Assembly (NCBI GenBank): GCA_036008465.1
Contig: DASYNP010000189.1
Location: 1-64,000, forward strand
Source: DASPSM01 sp036008465
Lineage (GTDB): Bacteria > Planctomycetota > Planctomycetia > Planctomycetales > Planctomycetaceae
Direction of reading: 5' to 3'
Length of the DNA stretch: 64,000 nucleotides
Shown: positions 41,012 through 50,080 of the stretch, piece by piece
How positions within the stretch are numbered: the stretch's first letter is position 1
How the letters are laid out: each line of letters begins with the position of its first letter
Translations under genes and position numbers: made by a program
The notes under the pieces: model-generated
The model's database searches: none
Told to the model about the DNA's origin: nothing
What the model saw: only the letters and a program-made list of their open reading frames with translations

Positions 41012-43333
41012 ATGACGCGATCTGGATTAGTTGGACGATCGGCAATCGGGGTGAGCGCCTTGGGATTTGCGGTCTTGCTGACCCAGTCCCCTGCGCCGGC
41101 CGCCGATCAAGTCACTAAAGCTCCGATCGCCTCGGTTTCTGCCGACCATCCGCAACAGATGACCGAGGGCCTGTCGATCTTCACGCGCCACGTTCGGACC
41201 GTTTTGGTAACCCGTTGCTTGAAATGCCATGGCGGAGAGGCGGAAGTCCAATCCGCTTTCAATCTCGCGACGCGGGACGGCCTGCTCGCTGGCGGAACCA
41301 ACGGCAAGGCAATCATTCTCGGTAATTCGCGCCAAAGCCGTCTGTATCGGCTCATCACACACGCTGAAGAGCCACACATGCCTCAGGACGCGGCAAAACT
41401 GTCGGACGCCCAGATTGGACAGATCGCGGCGTGGATCGATCACGGGGCCCCGTACGACGAGGGGCTGATTCCCACGGCAAAGCCCGCTCCTTCGTGGACC
41501 GAACGGTCGATCGATCCCAAGGCCCGCACCTTCTGGTCGTTTCAGCCGCTCGCAATTTCGAAACCTCCCGTCGATGCGGGCACGGGGTGGCCGCGCAATC
41601 CGATCGACACGTTCATCAAGCAGTCGCTCGACCGTCAGAAACTGGCTCCCAACGCACAAGCTAGTCCGCGGGCCCTTGTGCGGCGAGTCACGTTCGACCT
41701 GATCGGTTTGCCGCCGACGGCTGCGGAGCTTGACGCGTTCGAGGTGGATCCGTCACCGGCCGCGTACTCGGCCCTCGTCGACCGCTTGTTGACAAGCCCG
41801 CATTATGGCAATCGGTGGGCGCGGCACTGGCTCGATCTGGCGCGCTTCGCCGAAAGTCACGGCTTCGAGCACGATTATGATCGGCCAACGGCCTACCATT
41901 TTCGCGACTTCGTGATCCGGGCGTTCAACGACGACCTCCCCTACCACACGTTCATTCGCTGGCAGCTGGCTGGCGATGAGCTGGCGCCTCACGACAGCCT
42001 GGCGCTCATGGCGACCGGTTTTCTGGCGGCGGGTGTTCACAGCACGCAGATCACCAAGAACGAAGTCGAGAAGCAGCGCTACGATGAACTCGACGACATG
42101 CTGGCCACGACGGGCAACGCCATGCTCGGGTTGTCGGTCGGCTGCGCCCGTTGCCACGACCACAAGTTTGACCCCATCCCCCAGGCGGACTACTACCGGC
42201 TGTTGTCCGCTTTCACGACGACCGTTCGCACGGAGGTCGATGTCCGACCGGGAGGCTCCGGCGCAGAGCCGATGAAGGCCTTGATTGCCAGCGAAGGGCT
42301 GCCGCCAGTCCGTCTGCACACGCAGGGGGACGATTTTTTCAAAGAGACATTTTTCCTGCGTCGCGGCGACGTCAACCAAAAGCAGGGGGCCGCGCCGCTC
42401 GGGTACCTGCAGGTGCTGATGCGTTCGCCCGACCGTGACAAGCACTGGCGGGCCGAACCGCCCAAAGGCTCGCGCACGTCGTTTCGCCGGACGGCTCTGG
42501 CCGACTGGCTGACCGACACCCAGTCGGGCGCGGGTCACCTGGTGGCGCGGGTGATCGTCAATCGGCTCTGGCAGCATCACTTCGGACACGGCATTGTCGC
42601 GACGCCGAACGATTTCGGCGCGCGGGGCGAGCGCCCGTCGCATCCCGAGTTGCTCGATTGGCTAGCGGGCGAACTGATCCGTCACGGTTGGCGGCTCAAA
42701 CCGATTCAGCGGCTGATCCTCACGAGCGCGGCCTACTGCGAGAGCAGCGAAGCCGACCGCTCGAAAGAAGCCGTCGATTCGGGCAATCGCTTTTTCTGGC
42801 GGCACGAGAAACGCCGCCTGGAGGGCGAGGTGGTGAGAGATGCGCTCCTGGCCTGCGGCAACCGCCTCGACGAGCGGATGTACGGCCCCGGCTTCCTCGA
42901 CGAAGCACAGCGGCGGCGCAGCGTCTACTTCACCGTCAAGCGCAGCGAACTCGTGCCGATGATGCAGGTCTTTGACGCGCCCGAGGCGCTGTCGAGTATG
43001 GGCGATCGCCCATCGACGACCATCGCTCCGCAGGCCCTGTTGCTGCTCAACAATTCGAACGTGCGCGCCGACGCGCGGGCCTTTGCCGCGCGGCTCTTGC
43101 CCGCGCTTGACCGCTCGACCGCCGAGGCCGTCCGCAACGGCTACCGGATCGCCCTGTGCCGCGATCCGCAGGCGGGCGAACTCGACGATTCGATCGCCTT
43201 CATCGAACAACAGCGTGGTCTGCACGAATCGGACGCACGGGCGCACGCACATAAATCAGACGCTCGCGTGTCTGCCCTGCTCGACTTCTGCCAGGTACTG
43301 ATGTGCCTCAACGAATTTGTTTACGTCGATTGA
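41012..43333 (+). CDS. PSCyt1-PSCyt2 (DUF1549)-PSD1 (DUF1553) protein
   Basis: 773 aa. A signal-like N-terminus and a planctomycete cytochrome-c-like domain with heme motif CLKCH (69-73) and RLITHAEEPHMP. Then DUF1549 (about 175-420: NPIDTFIKQSLDRQKL, HWLDLARFAESHGFEHD, and CARCHDHKFDPI) and DUF1553 (about 470-740: RRTALADWLTD, VARVIVNRLWQHHFGHGIV). These proteins are almost restricted to Planctomycetota/Verrucomicrobiota and are paired with DUF1501 genes, as here. Role is probably periplasmic polysaccharide or redox metabolism; not established. Confidence 0.95.
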   Translation: MTRSGLVGRSAIGVSALGFAVLLTQSPAPAADQVTKAPIASVSADHPQQMTEGLSIFTRHVRTVLVTRCLKCHGGEAEVQSAFNLATRDGLLAGGTNGKAIILGNSRQSRLYRLITHAEEPHMPQDAAKLSDAQIGQIAAWIDHGAPYDEGLIPTAKPAPSWTERSIDPKARTFWSFQPLAISKPPVDAGTGWPRNPIDTFIKQSLDRQKLAPNAQASPRALVRRVTFDLIGLPPTAAELDAFEVDPSPAAYSALVDRLLTSPHYGNRWARHWLDLARFAESHGFEHDYDRPTAYHFRDFVIRAFNDDLPYHTFIRWQLAGDELAPHDSLALMATGFLAAGVHSTQITKNEVEKQRYDELDDMLATTGNAMLGLSVGCARCHDHKFDPIPQADYYRLLSAFTTTVRTEVDVRPGGSGAEPMKALIASEGLPPVRLHTQGDDFFKETFFLRRGDVNQKQGAAPLGYLQVLMRSPDRDKHWRAEPPKGSRTSFRRTALADWLTDTQSGAGHLVARVIVNRLWQHHFGHGIVATPNDFGARGERPSHPELLDWLAGELIRHGWRLKPIQRLILTSAAYCESSEADRSKEAVDSGNRFFWRHEKRRLEGEVVRDALLACGNRLDERMYGPGFLDEAQRRRSVYFTVKRSELVPMMQVFDAPEALSSMGDRPSTTIAPQALLLLNNSNVRADARAFAARLLPALDRSTAEAVRNGYRIALCRDPQAGELDDSIAFIEQQRGLHESDARAHAHKSDARVSALLDFCQVLMCLNEFVYVD

Positions 43334-43363
43334 TGTAGCCGGATTGGCCGTGACGGATTGATC

Positions 43364-44842
43364 ATGCAAAGCCTGCCTCGCTTCTTCGCCCCGCCGAACC
43401 CTGCCTTTCCGTCGCGCCGCGAATTCCTGAGCCGCGCCGGCAACGGCTTTGGCATGCTGGCCTTGGCCGGACTGCTGCAGGAGCAGGGTCTGCTCGCGCC
43501 GAACGCTGCCGCCTCGACGGTCGATCCGCGCAATCCGCTCGCTCCCCACGACGGGCATTTTCCGGCGAAGGCGCGGGCCGTCATTTGGCTGTTCTTAAAC
43601 GGCGGCCCGAGCCAGGTCGACACCTGGGACTACAAGCCCGAGCTGGCTCGTCGCGACGGGCAGGCATTGCCCGGTTTCGACAAGAACACCGGCTTCTTCA
43701 CCGACCAGGTCGGCCCCGTGATGAAGTCGCCGTTTCGCTTCCGGCAATATGGCGACTGCGGCAAGTGGGGTTCGGAAATCTTTCCGAACATCGCCACGCA
43801 CGTCGACAAGATGGCCTTCATCCATTCGTGCTGGACGACGTCGAACAATCACTCGCCCGCCCTGTTTATGATCAACACGGGCATGTCGCGGATGGGCTTC
43901 CCCTGTGTCGGCTCGTGGGTGACCTACGGGTTGGGCAGCGAAAATCGCAGCCTGCCCGGGTTCGTCACCATGTACGACACGATGGGGCGCGGCCTGCCCA
44001 AGGGGAACGCGTCGAATTGGGGCTCTGGGTTTTTGCCGAGCATCTACCAGGGGACCGTGCTCAAGCCGAAAGGCGCGCCGATCGACAACTTGTATCCGCC
44101 GAAAGGGGTCACCGATCGCGAGCAGCGTTCTCAGCTCGACCTTCTCAAAAAGCTCAACCAGCGGCACCTCGCACAAACGCCCGACGATTCGGAGCTGGCC
44201 GCGCGCATCGAAAGTTTCGAACTGGCCTATCGCATGCAGATGGCGGCCCCCGAATGCCTCGACCTCGAACGCGAATCGCGGGCCACGCAGGCGCTCTACG
44301 GCCTCGACAATCCGAAATGCGCCCATATCGCCCGGCAGTGTCTGATTGCCCGCCGGCTCGTCGAGCGGGGCGTGCGCTTCGTGCAGATCTACAGCGGCGG
44401 GATGGAAAACGAGCGGAGCTGGGACGGCCACGCGGACATCGTCAAGAACCACGCGGGCTTCGCCCACGAGGTCGACATCCCAATCGCCGGATTGTTGACC
44501 GATCTGGCCGGCCGAGGGCTGTTGGACTCGACGCTCGTGCTCTGTTGCGGCGAGTTCGGCCGTCTGCCGATCGTGCAAAAAGGGGGCACGGGGCGAGACC
44601 ACAATCCGCACGCGTTTACAACGTGGATGGCCGGCGGCGGCGTGAAAGGCGGCGTCTCGTACGGCCGGACCGACGAAATCGGATTCAAGGCCGTCACCAA
44701 CAAAGTTGGCGTGCACGACCTGCACGCCACCGTGCTGGCCCTGCTGGGCATCGAACACACGCGGCTGACCTACCGCTACAGCGGCCGCGACTTCCGGCTG
44801 ACCGACGTCGAGGGAACCGTGGTCCGCGACGTAGTCGCGTGA
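43364..44842 (+). CDS. DUF1501 protein with Tat signal
   Basis: 492 aa. A twin-arginine signal PSRREFLSRAGNGFGMLALAGLL and a sulfatase/alkaline-phosphatase-like fold: VIWLFLNGGPSQVDTWDYKPEL, RFVQIYSGG, and a late LVLCCGEFGRLPIVQ / GRDHNPHAF / GVHDLHATVLALLGI region with Asp/His metal-ligand candidates. DUF1501 partners PSCyt/PSD1 proteins throughout planctomycetes. ATG 43364 is preferred to the TTG at 43358. It starts 30 bp after the PSD1 gene. Confidence 0.93.
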   Translation: MQSLPRFFAPPNPAFPSRREFLSRAGNGFGMLALAGLLQEQGLLAPNAAASTVDPRNPLAPHDGHFPAKARAVIWLFLNGGPSQVDTWDYKPELARRDGQALPGFDKNTGFFTDQVGPVMKSPFRFRQYGDCGKWGSEIFPNIATHVDKMAFIHSCWTTSNNHSPALFMINTGMSRMGFPCVGSWVTYGLGSENRSLPGFVTMYDTMGRGLPKGNASNWGSGFLPSIYQGTVLKPKGAPIDNLYPPKGVTDREQRSQLDLLKKLNQRHLAQTPDDSELAARIESFELAYRMQMAAPECLDLERESRATQALYGLDNPKCAHIARQCLIARRLVERGVRFVQIYSGGMENERSWDGHADIVKNHAGFAHEVDIPIAGLLTDLAGRGLLDSTLVLCCGEFGRLPIVQKGGTGRDHNPHAFTTWMAGGGVKGGVSYGRTDEIGFKAVTNKVGVHDLHATVLALLGIEHTRLTYRYSGRDFRLTDVEGTVVRDVVA

Positions 44843-45051
44843 CGGCGGACCACCGCGATGGTTTGCGCAACGAGCGCGACATGAGGCCGTCCTGTCGGCG
44901 CAGCCCTAGCGAGCGGCCGTTCTTGCTTCCGTCCGGAGGTTGCCTTAAAATAGCTTTGTCCCGCCAAATTGCATCCCGCCAGAAGCCCTCCGTTTGAGCG
45001 TCCCCGACCTGCGTCCTGCACTGGTTCGCTCCCTGCCCTGAACGCGTCTCC

Positions 45052-46482
45052 ATGGCCCGCGCCGTTCGTATTCTGCGTAACCTAGCCCTGTTCGTTTTCG
45101 CCGCGGCAGGAATCGCCGCCGGCGTGCGCGCGAGCTGGCATTGGTACAGCGAGAGCGCCAAAGAGCCGCTCTTTCGCACCGACCATCCGGCCCGTGGCAG
45201 CCTCGTTGCCACAATCATTGCCACCGGGACGATTGAGCCGGAAGAAGTGATCGATGTCGGCGCCCAAGTTGCCGGGCAGATCCTCGCGTTCGGCCAAGAC
45301 CCAACCGACCCGAAACGCACCATCGACTATGGCTCGCCGGTCGAGCAAGGCACCGTGTTGGCCCGCATCGACGATTCGCTGTACGCGCCCGAGGTCGTAA
45401 TTGCTCGTGCCGATCTGGGGCTGTCCCAGGCCGACGTGCGTCGTGCGGACAGCGAACTCGTGCAGATGCGATCGAATCTCCGTCACGAGGAGCGCGACTG
45501 GGAGCGGGCCCAGCGCCTCAAGGCAAGCAAAACGATTTCGCAGAACGATTTCGACGCCGCGCAAAACTCCTGGGAGACGGCGAAGGCGGCCATCTCAGCG
45601 GCCGAGGCCAACCTCGAAAAAACAAAACGGGCGGTGGAAAAAGCCAGCGGCACGCTCGCCAAGGCCGAGAAGAACCTCGGCTATTGCGTCATCAAGTCCC
45701 CCGTGAAGGGGATCATCATCGATCGTCGGGTCAATGTCGGTCAGACCGTCGTGTCGAGTTTGAACGCACCGAGCCTCTTTCTCATTGCCAAGGACTTGCG
45801 GCGACTACAAGTCTGGGTGTCGGTCAACGAGTCGGACATCGGCAACATTTACCCTGGACAACACGCCACATTCACTGTCGACGCCTACCCGGCTGACGTT
45901 TTTCACGGCACCGTCGGCCAGATCCGACTCAACGCCACGATGACGCAGAACGTGGTCACATACACAGTCGTCGTGAACGTGGATACCGAAGACGGCAAGC
46001 TCGATCCCTATTCAGCCGGGGGCGCGCCGCAGGGAACACGCAACCGCCGTGATGTCCCGGCCGGCGATAAACTCCTCCCCTATCTGACGGCGAACTTGCA
46101 GTTCAAGGTCGACGAACGGACGGACGCACTCCTCGTGCCCAACGCCGCGTTACACTACCGGCCCCAACTGGCGTTGGTTTCTCCCGAACACCGGGCGCTC
46201 TACGAGCAAGGTCTGCGCCGCGCGACCACAGAGGATGGCGCTCCCGAGCCTTCCGCCAAGCGACGGCACACCCGCGCGACCATCTGGGTGCCCGACGGCG
46301 ACTGCGTTCGTCCGATCAAGGTGCGGATTGGCCTCACCGACGGCCTGATGACCGAAGTGGTCGAAGTCATCAAGGACCAACTGACCCCGGAAACCGAGAT
46401 CGTCACCGGCGAAAACGATTCGGCTGTCAGCCGGGAAGGCACAGTCAATCCGTTCGGGCCGCGGTCGTCGAAGAAGAAGTAG
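45052..46482 (+). CDS. Periplasmic adaptor subunit (HlyD/MacA-like)
   Basis: 476 aa. An N-terminal membrane anchor (FVFAAAGIAAGVRASWHWY), then a barrel-sandwich split by a coiled coil (about 120-215: ADLGLSQADVRRADSELVQMRSNL... TKRAVEKASGTLAKAEKN), and the re-entry motif NLGYCVIKSPVKGIIIDRRVNVGQTVVSS. The C-terminal membrane-proximal domain is long. It forms the bridge of a MacAB-type exporter with the next two genes. No TolC-like outer-membrane protein is in the window. Confidence 0.9.
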   Translation: MARAVRILRNLALFVFAAAGIAAGVRASWHWYSESAKEPLFRTDHPARGSLVATIIATGTIEPEEVIDVGAQVAGQILAFGQDPTDPKRTIDYGSPVEQGTVLARIDDSLYAPEVVIARADLGLSQADVRRADSELVQMRSNLRHEERDWERAQRLKASKTISQNDFDAAQNSWETAKAAISAAEANLEKTKRAVEKASGTLAKAEKNLGYCVIKSPVKGIIIDRRVNVGQTVVSSLNAPSLFLIAKDLRRLQVWVSVNESDIGNIYPGQHATFTVDAYPADVFHGTVGQIRLNATMTQNVVTYTVVVNVDTEDGKLDPYSAGGAPQGTRNRRDVPAGDKLLPYLTANLQFKVDERTDALLVPNAALHYRPQLALVSPEHRALYEQGLRRATTEDGAPEPSAKRRHTRATIWVPDGDCVRPIKVRIGLTDGLMTEVVEVIKDQLTPETEIVTGENDSAVSREGTVNPFGPRSSKKK

Positions 46483-46527
46483 GCCCAAGTGCGACGGGCC
46501 GGCGGCGCGTTTTTGAGGGAAGAGAAG

Positions 46528-47250
46528 ATGGAATTAATTCGGCTGCACGACATCAACAAGACCTATTTTCTGGGCGACGTCATCGTGCCCGTCTTGAAGG
46601 GCGTTACGCTCGCGATCGGTCGTGGTGAGATGGTGGCGCTGATGGGAGCGTCGGGTTCCGGCAAATCGACATTGATGAACATCCTGGGCTGCCTCGACCG
46701 GCCCACCTCCGGCCAGTACTGGCTCGACGGCCAGGAAATCTCGCGATTGTCCGGCGATCAACGGGCTTTGATCCGGAACCGAAAAATCGGCTTCGTTTTT
46801 CAGAGCTTCAACCTGCTGTCCCGGACGAGCGCGCTTGAAAACGTGATTATGCCGCTGGCCTACACCAACGGGCTCTTGTCCAAGCGTGAAGCTCGATCGC
46901 GCGGTCGAGCCATGCTGGAGCGGGTCGGACTGGGGGAGCGATTCGATCACCATCCGTCGCAGCTTTCTGGCGGCCAGCAGCAACGCGTCGCCATCGCCCG
47001 AGCGCTGATCAACCGTCCGCAGATCGTCTTTGCCGACGAGCCGACCGGCAACCTGGATTCGAAAACCAGCCGCGATATTCTGCAGATGTTCCAGAACCTC
47101 AGCGAAGAAGACGGCATCACCGTCGTGCTGGTCACGCACGACCCGGGGGTCGCCGATTTCGCTCGGCGCGTCATCCGCATCAGCGACGGCCTGATTGCGG
47201 AAGGCGTCTACGACGCTCAAACGGCCGAAGCGGACCCGGCCGCTGCCTGA
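46528..47250 (+). CDS. ABC transporter ATPase (MacB/LolD-like)
   Basis: 240 aa. Walker A GASGSGKST, FVFQSFNLLSRTSALENVIMPLAY (Q-loop region typical of the LolD/MacB branch), signature LSGGQQQR, Walker B VFADEPTGNLD and VTHDPGVADFARR. ATG 46528 follows GAGGGAAGAG. It is separate from its permease, unlike E. coli MacB, in which ATPase and permease are fused. Operon with 45052-46482 and 47308-48687. Confidence 0.93.
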   Translation: MELIRLHDINKTYFLGDVIVPVLKGVTLAIGRGEMVALMGASGSGKSTLMNILGCLDRPTSGQYWLDGQEISRLSGDQRALIRNRKIGFVFQSFNLLSRTSALENVIMPLAYTNGLLSKREARSRGRAMLERVGLGERFDHHPSQLSGGQQQRVAIARALINRPQIVFADEPTGNLDSKTSRDILQMFQNLSEEDGITVVLVTHDPGVADFARRVIRISDGLIAEGVYDAQTAEADPAAA

Positions 47251-47307
47251 CAAGGCTTGCTGTCGTCGACAAACGCCGCGGCAAGGGAGCCGACTGGGAC
47301 CTTCCGA

Positions 47308-48687
47308 ATGCATTTTCTTCTCCGCACGCCGCAGATGGCAGTCAGCGCCCTCAGGCGCCATGTTCTGCGCTCGGTGTTAACGACGCTGGGGATCGTGATC
47401 GGGGTCGGCGCGGTGATTGCCATGGTGGAGATCGGTGACGGCGCCGCCCGCGAAGTCGAAGCGGCGATCGCCAGCATGGGATCCAACACCATCCTCGTGC
47501 TCCCGGGCAACCTCGCCATGGCTGGTGTCGCGGGCGGAGCCGGCAGTGCTATGAGCCTGACTCCGGGAGACGCCCTGGCGATGGCCGAGCACTGCAGCGC
47601 GCTCGTCGCTGTGGCCCCGCTGGTCGCGGCCCGGACTCAGGTTGTCGCCAATGGGCGCAACTGGGTGCCCGATCGCATCAACGGCACCACTCCGGCCTAT
47701 CTCGAGATTCGCGAATGGGACCGGCTCGACGGAGGTTCGATGTTTTCGGACGAGGATGTGACCGCGCTGCGGGAAGTTTGCGTGGTCGGTCAGACTGTCG
47801 CGGATGAACTCTTCGGAGACGAATCGCCGGTCGGTCAGCAGCTGCGAATGAACAACAGGCCCCTCAAGATCCTGGGCGTGCTTTCCAGAAAAGGCGCCAA
47901 CATGTACGGCCAGGATCAAGACGACATCGTGATCCTCCCGTGGACCACGTTGAAGTTCAAAGTCGTGGGCCAGTCGGCCCAGAAAGCGAACCAAAGCGCG
48001 GCGCTCAAGGTCGATCCGTCCCAACAAGTGAACTCCCTTAACGATGCATTCCCTTCGTTGAAGCCCGTGCTGTACCCGGTCGCCTCGGCGACTCAACTCG
48101 CAGACACGCCCAACCCCGTGCACTTCACGAATCTCGACCTGATTCTGGTCAAAGCCGGCGCCGACGACCTCATCTCCCCGGCGATGAGGCAGATTCAGGA
48201 ACTGTTGCGCGAACGCCATCACCGGCGCGCCGGCCAGCCGGAAGACTTCACATTGCGCGACATGACGGAAATCAGCCGCACCCGGCAGTCGACGTCGCGA
48301 TTGATGTCGGTCTTGTTGCTTGTCGTGGCGATGATCTCGCTCGTGGTCGGCGGGGTCGGAATTATGAACATCATGCTGGTGTCAGTCTCCGAGCGAACCA
48401 AGGAGATCGGCGTGCGGATGGCCATTGGCGCCCGCTCGCGCGACATTCTGCAGCAATTCCTAGTCGAGTCTCTCTTGCTGTGCGCCTTGGGCGGTGCCAC
48501 GGGAATTCTCTTGGGCCGGGTCTCTTCGTTCGTGGTTCGCGCGACACTGCTCTGGCCCACCCGAACGTCGTGGCCGGCCATGTTCGCGGCGGTCGGGGTG
48601 TCGCTATTGATCGGCGTCGTGTTCGGCTTTTACCCGGCGTGGAAGGCCTCCCGACTCGACCCGATCGAAGCGCTGCGATACGAATGA
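47308..48687 (+). CDS. ABC transporter permease (MacB/FtsX-like)
   Basis: 459 aa. TM1 in VLTTLGIVIGVGAVIAMVEIGDGA with the MacB periplasmic core (GSNTILVLPGN onward), and three C-terminal TMs: VLLLVVAMISLVVGGVGIMNIMLVSVSERTKEIG, the LLLCALGGATGILLGR region and FAAVGVSLLIGVVFGFYPAWKASRLDPIEALRYE. These are hallmark MacB/FtsX ends. ATG 47308 fits the family start. It forms the mechanotransmission-type exporter with the two upstream genes; cargo is unknown. Confidence 0.92.
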   Translation: MHFLLRTPQMAVSALRRHVLRSVLTTLGIVIGVGAVIAMVEIGDGAAREVEAAIASMGSNTILVLPGNLAMAGVAGGAGSAMSLTPGDALAMAEHCSALVAVAPLVAARTQVVANGRNWVPDRINGTTPAYLEIREWDRLDGGSMFSDEDVTALREVCVVGQTVADELFGDESPVGQQLRMNNRPLKILGVLSRKGANMYGQDQDDIVILPWTTLKFKVVGQSAQKANQSAALKVDPSQQVNSLNDAFPSLKPVLYPVASATQLADTPNPVHFTNLDLILVKAGADDLISPAMRQIQELLRERHHRRAGQPEDFTLRDMTEISRTRQSTSRLMSVLLLVVAMISLVVGGVGIMNIMLVSVSERTKEIGVRMAIGARSRDILQQFLVESLLLCALGGATGILLGRVSSFVVRATLLWPTRTSWPAMFAAVGVSLLIGVVFGFYPAWKASRLDPIEALRYE

Positions 48688-48746
48688 ATGGGTCCGCGCT
48701 GTCCCGATGGCGCCCGCGCGCTTCCGACCATTCATGCGGGCGCGGT

Positions 48747-50072
48747 CTACCGATTGCCGATCGCTTTCGCCATCGCCACCGCGAGCAGCTCGTTGCCCGT
48801 GGGAGTCAGGTGGCAACAGTTATCCCGATAGGTCGGCTGCGTTTCGTGCGAGAAGATCTGTGTCAGGTCGTGGAAGCGCACGCCGGAAGACGATAACTCG
48901 CGACCGGCCTCAATCAGCATGGGGTAGCCCGTTTCGACGGCCGCGCGGGCGGGGTACTTTGCCTGGACGGTGAAGGTCCGCTCGAGCTCGCTCATTGGTT
49001 TCGAGCCGGGCAAATACTGATTGGGCTGCAGGAAGTCGTGATACTCGATTCCCACTCCGTCGCAGACCTTCGCCAGCTCGAGTGAAGACCGCTTCCACAC
49101 GCCGACGCAGTGCCGTAACAGCGCCGGCAGATCAGCGAACGATTCGGTGGGTCCCTGCGCGGTAAAGCTGCGATGCTTTTCGCGCAGCTCGATTGTCTCG
49201 CGATAGCCCGCGATGATCGAGCGCGACAGCCACTCGTGACGCACCGACCAGACAAGTCGGGCGGTCGGCGAATAGCACCAGGGAATTGCGGCAAACCGTT
49301 GGGCCCACGCACGGTCGATCTCTTGGAGATAGACGACCTCGCCCATTCGGCGCAAGAGCGCAGTGTCCCGGCGCTCGAGCACGCGAGTGCCCCAGTCGCG
49401 CGGAAAGCTGGGAAACACACCGGCCGGCGCGTTTTCGACCACCGGTAATGCAAGTTCATTGAAGCCGTCGATATTGACGATCAAATCGAATTCCGCGCCG
49501 AGCGCCAGCAAATAGCTGACGACAAAAAGTTGCTGCGGCTGCTTGTAACCGGGAATCGCCAACCTGACGAACGCGATTCGCTTGTCGGCAAAGCGGGGAA
49601 ACCGCTTGAGCTGTGCCTCGAATTCGGGCAAGCCAAACTGGCAAAACTCCTCGGCAAGCGAGCCGCCCAAAATGCCGACGATGACTTTGCCCTGTTCGCG
49701 GTGTTGAATCGGCGGGTTCGGATCGATGAAGCCGAACCCATTGACGGGCAGCGTTCCGGGTTCGGGCTCCTCCTTAGGCCGACGGACGAAGCCGAAATAG
49801 GGATGAACCGAGTCCTCGGCCGCGAGCGGATCGTCGACGTCTGTGTGCGTTGCGGCGGCTTTCTCGAGCTCGCGCCAGCTGCCGGACATACCTCCGCTCA
49901 GGAAGCTGAGTGCCACGAGCGCCACGAGCTCAGCGATTCCCCACGCGATCAGCAGCGCAAGGACGCGCAGCAGCCACGTTCGGCGGCGAGACCTGCGCGG
50001 CTTGCTTTGTGCTGCCTGTGTCGTCGCCGGTTCGTTCAACACTTGTGCCACGTGAGAGCCCGGGAAGTGCAC
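48747..50072 (-). CDS. SGNH/GDSL-hydrolase-like membrane-anchored protein
   Basis: 441 aa from GTG 50072, just downstream of the glycosidase stop and preceded by AGGTGA. A further start at 50123 would overlap that gene. A basic stretch and a TM (LLRVLALLIAWGIAELVALVALSFL) anchor an extracytoplasmic domain with GILGGSLAEEF (block I Gly-Ser), NIDGFNEL (block III Asn) and DNCCHLTPTGNELLA (block V Asp/His). This pattern fits SGNH esterases that trim acyl groups from glycans. It is in an operon with the glycosidase-like gene. Confidence 0.75.
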   Translation of the reverse strand: MHFPGSHVAQVLNEPATTQAAQSKPRRSRRRTWLLRVLALLIAWGIAELVALVALSFLSGGMSGSWRELEKAAATHTDVDDPLAAEDSVHPYFGFVRRPKEEPEPGTLPVNGFGFIDPNPPIQHREQGKVIVGILGGSLAEEFCQFGLPEFEAQLKRFPRFADKRIAFVRLAIPGYKQPQQLFVVSYLLALGAEFDLIVNIDGFNELALPVVENAPAGVFPSFPRDWGTRVLERRDTALLRRMGEVVYLQEIDRAWAQRFAAIPWCYSPTARLVWSVRHEWLSRSIIAGYRETIELREKHRSFTAQGPTESFADLPALLRHCVGVWKRSSLELAKVCDGVGIEYHDFLQPNQYLPGSKPMSELERTFTVQAKYPARAAVETGYPMLIEAGRELSSSGVRFHDLTQIFSHETQPTYRDNCCHLTPTGNELLAVAMAKAIGNR

Positions 50073-50080
50073 CCGGTCAC

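Noticed and set aside
39516..41015. 499-codon open frame opposite the isochorismatase-ThuA gene
   Set aside because: No recognisable motif; the opposite strand has catalytic motifs for two domains.
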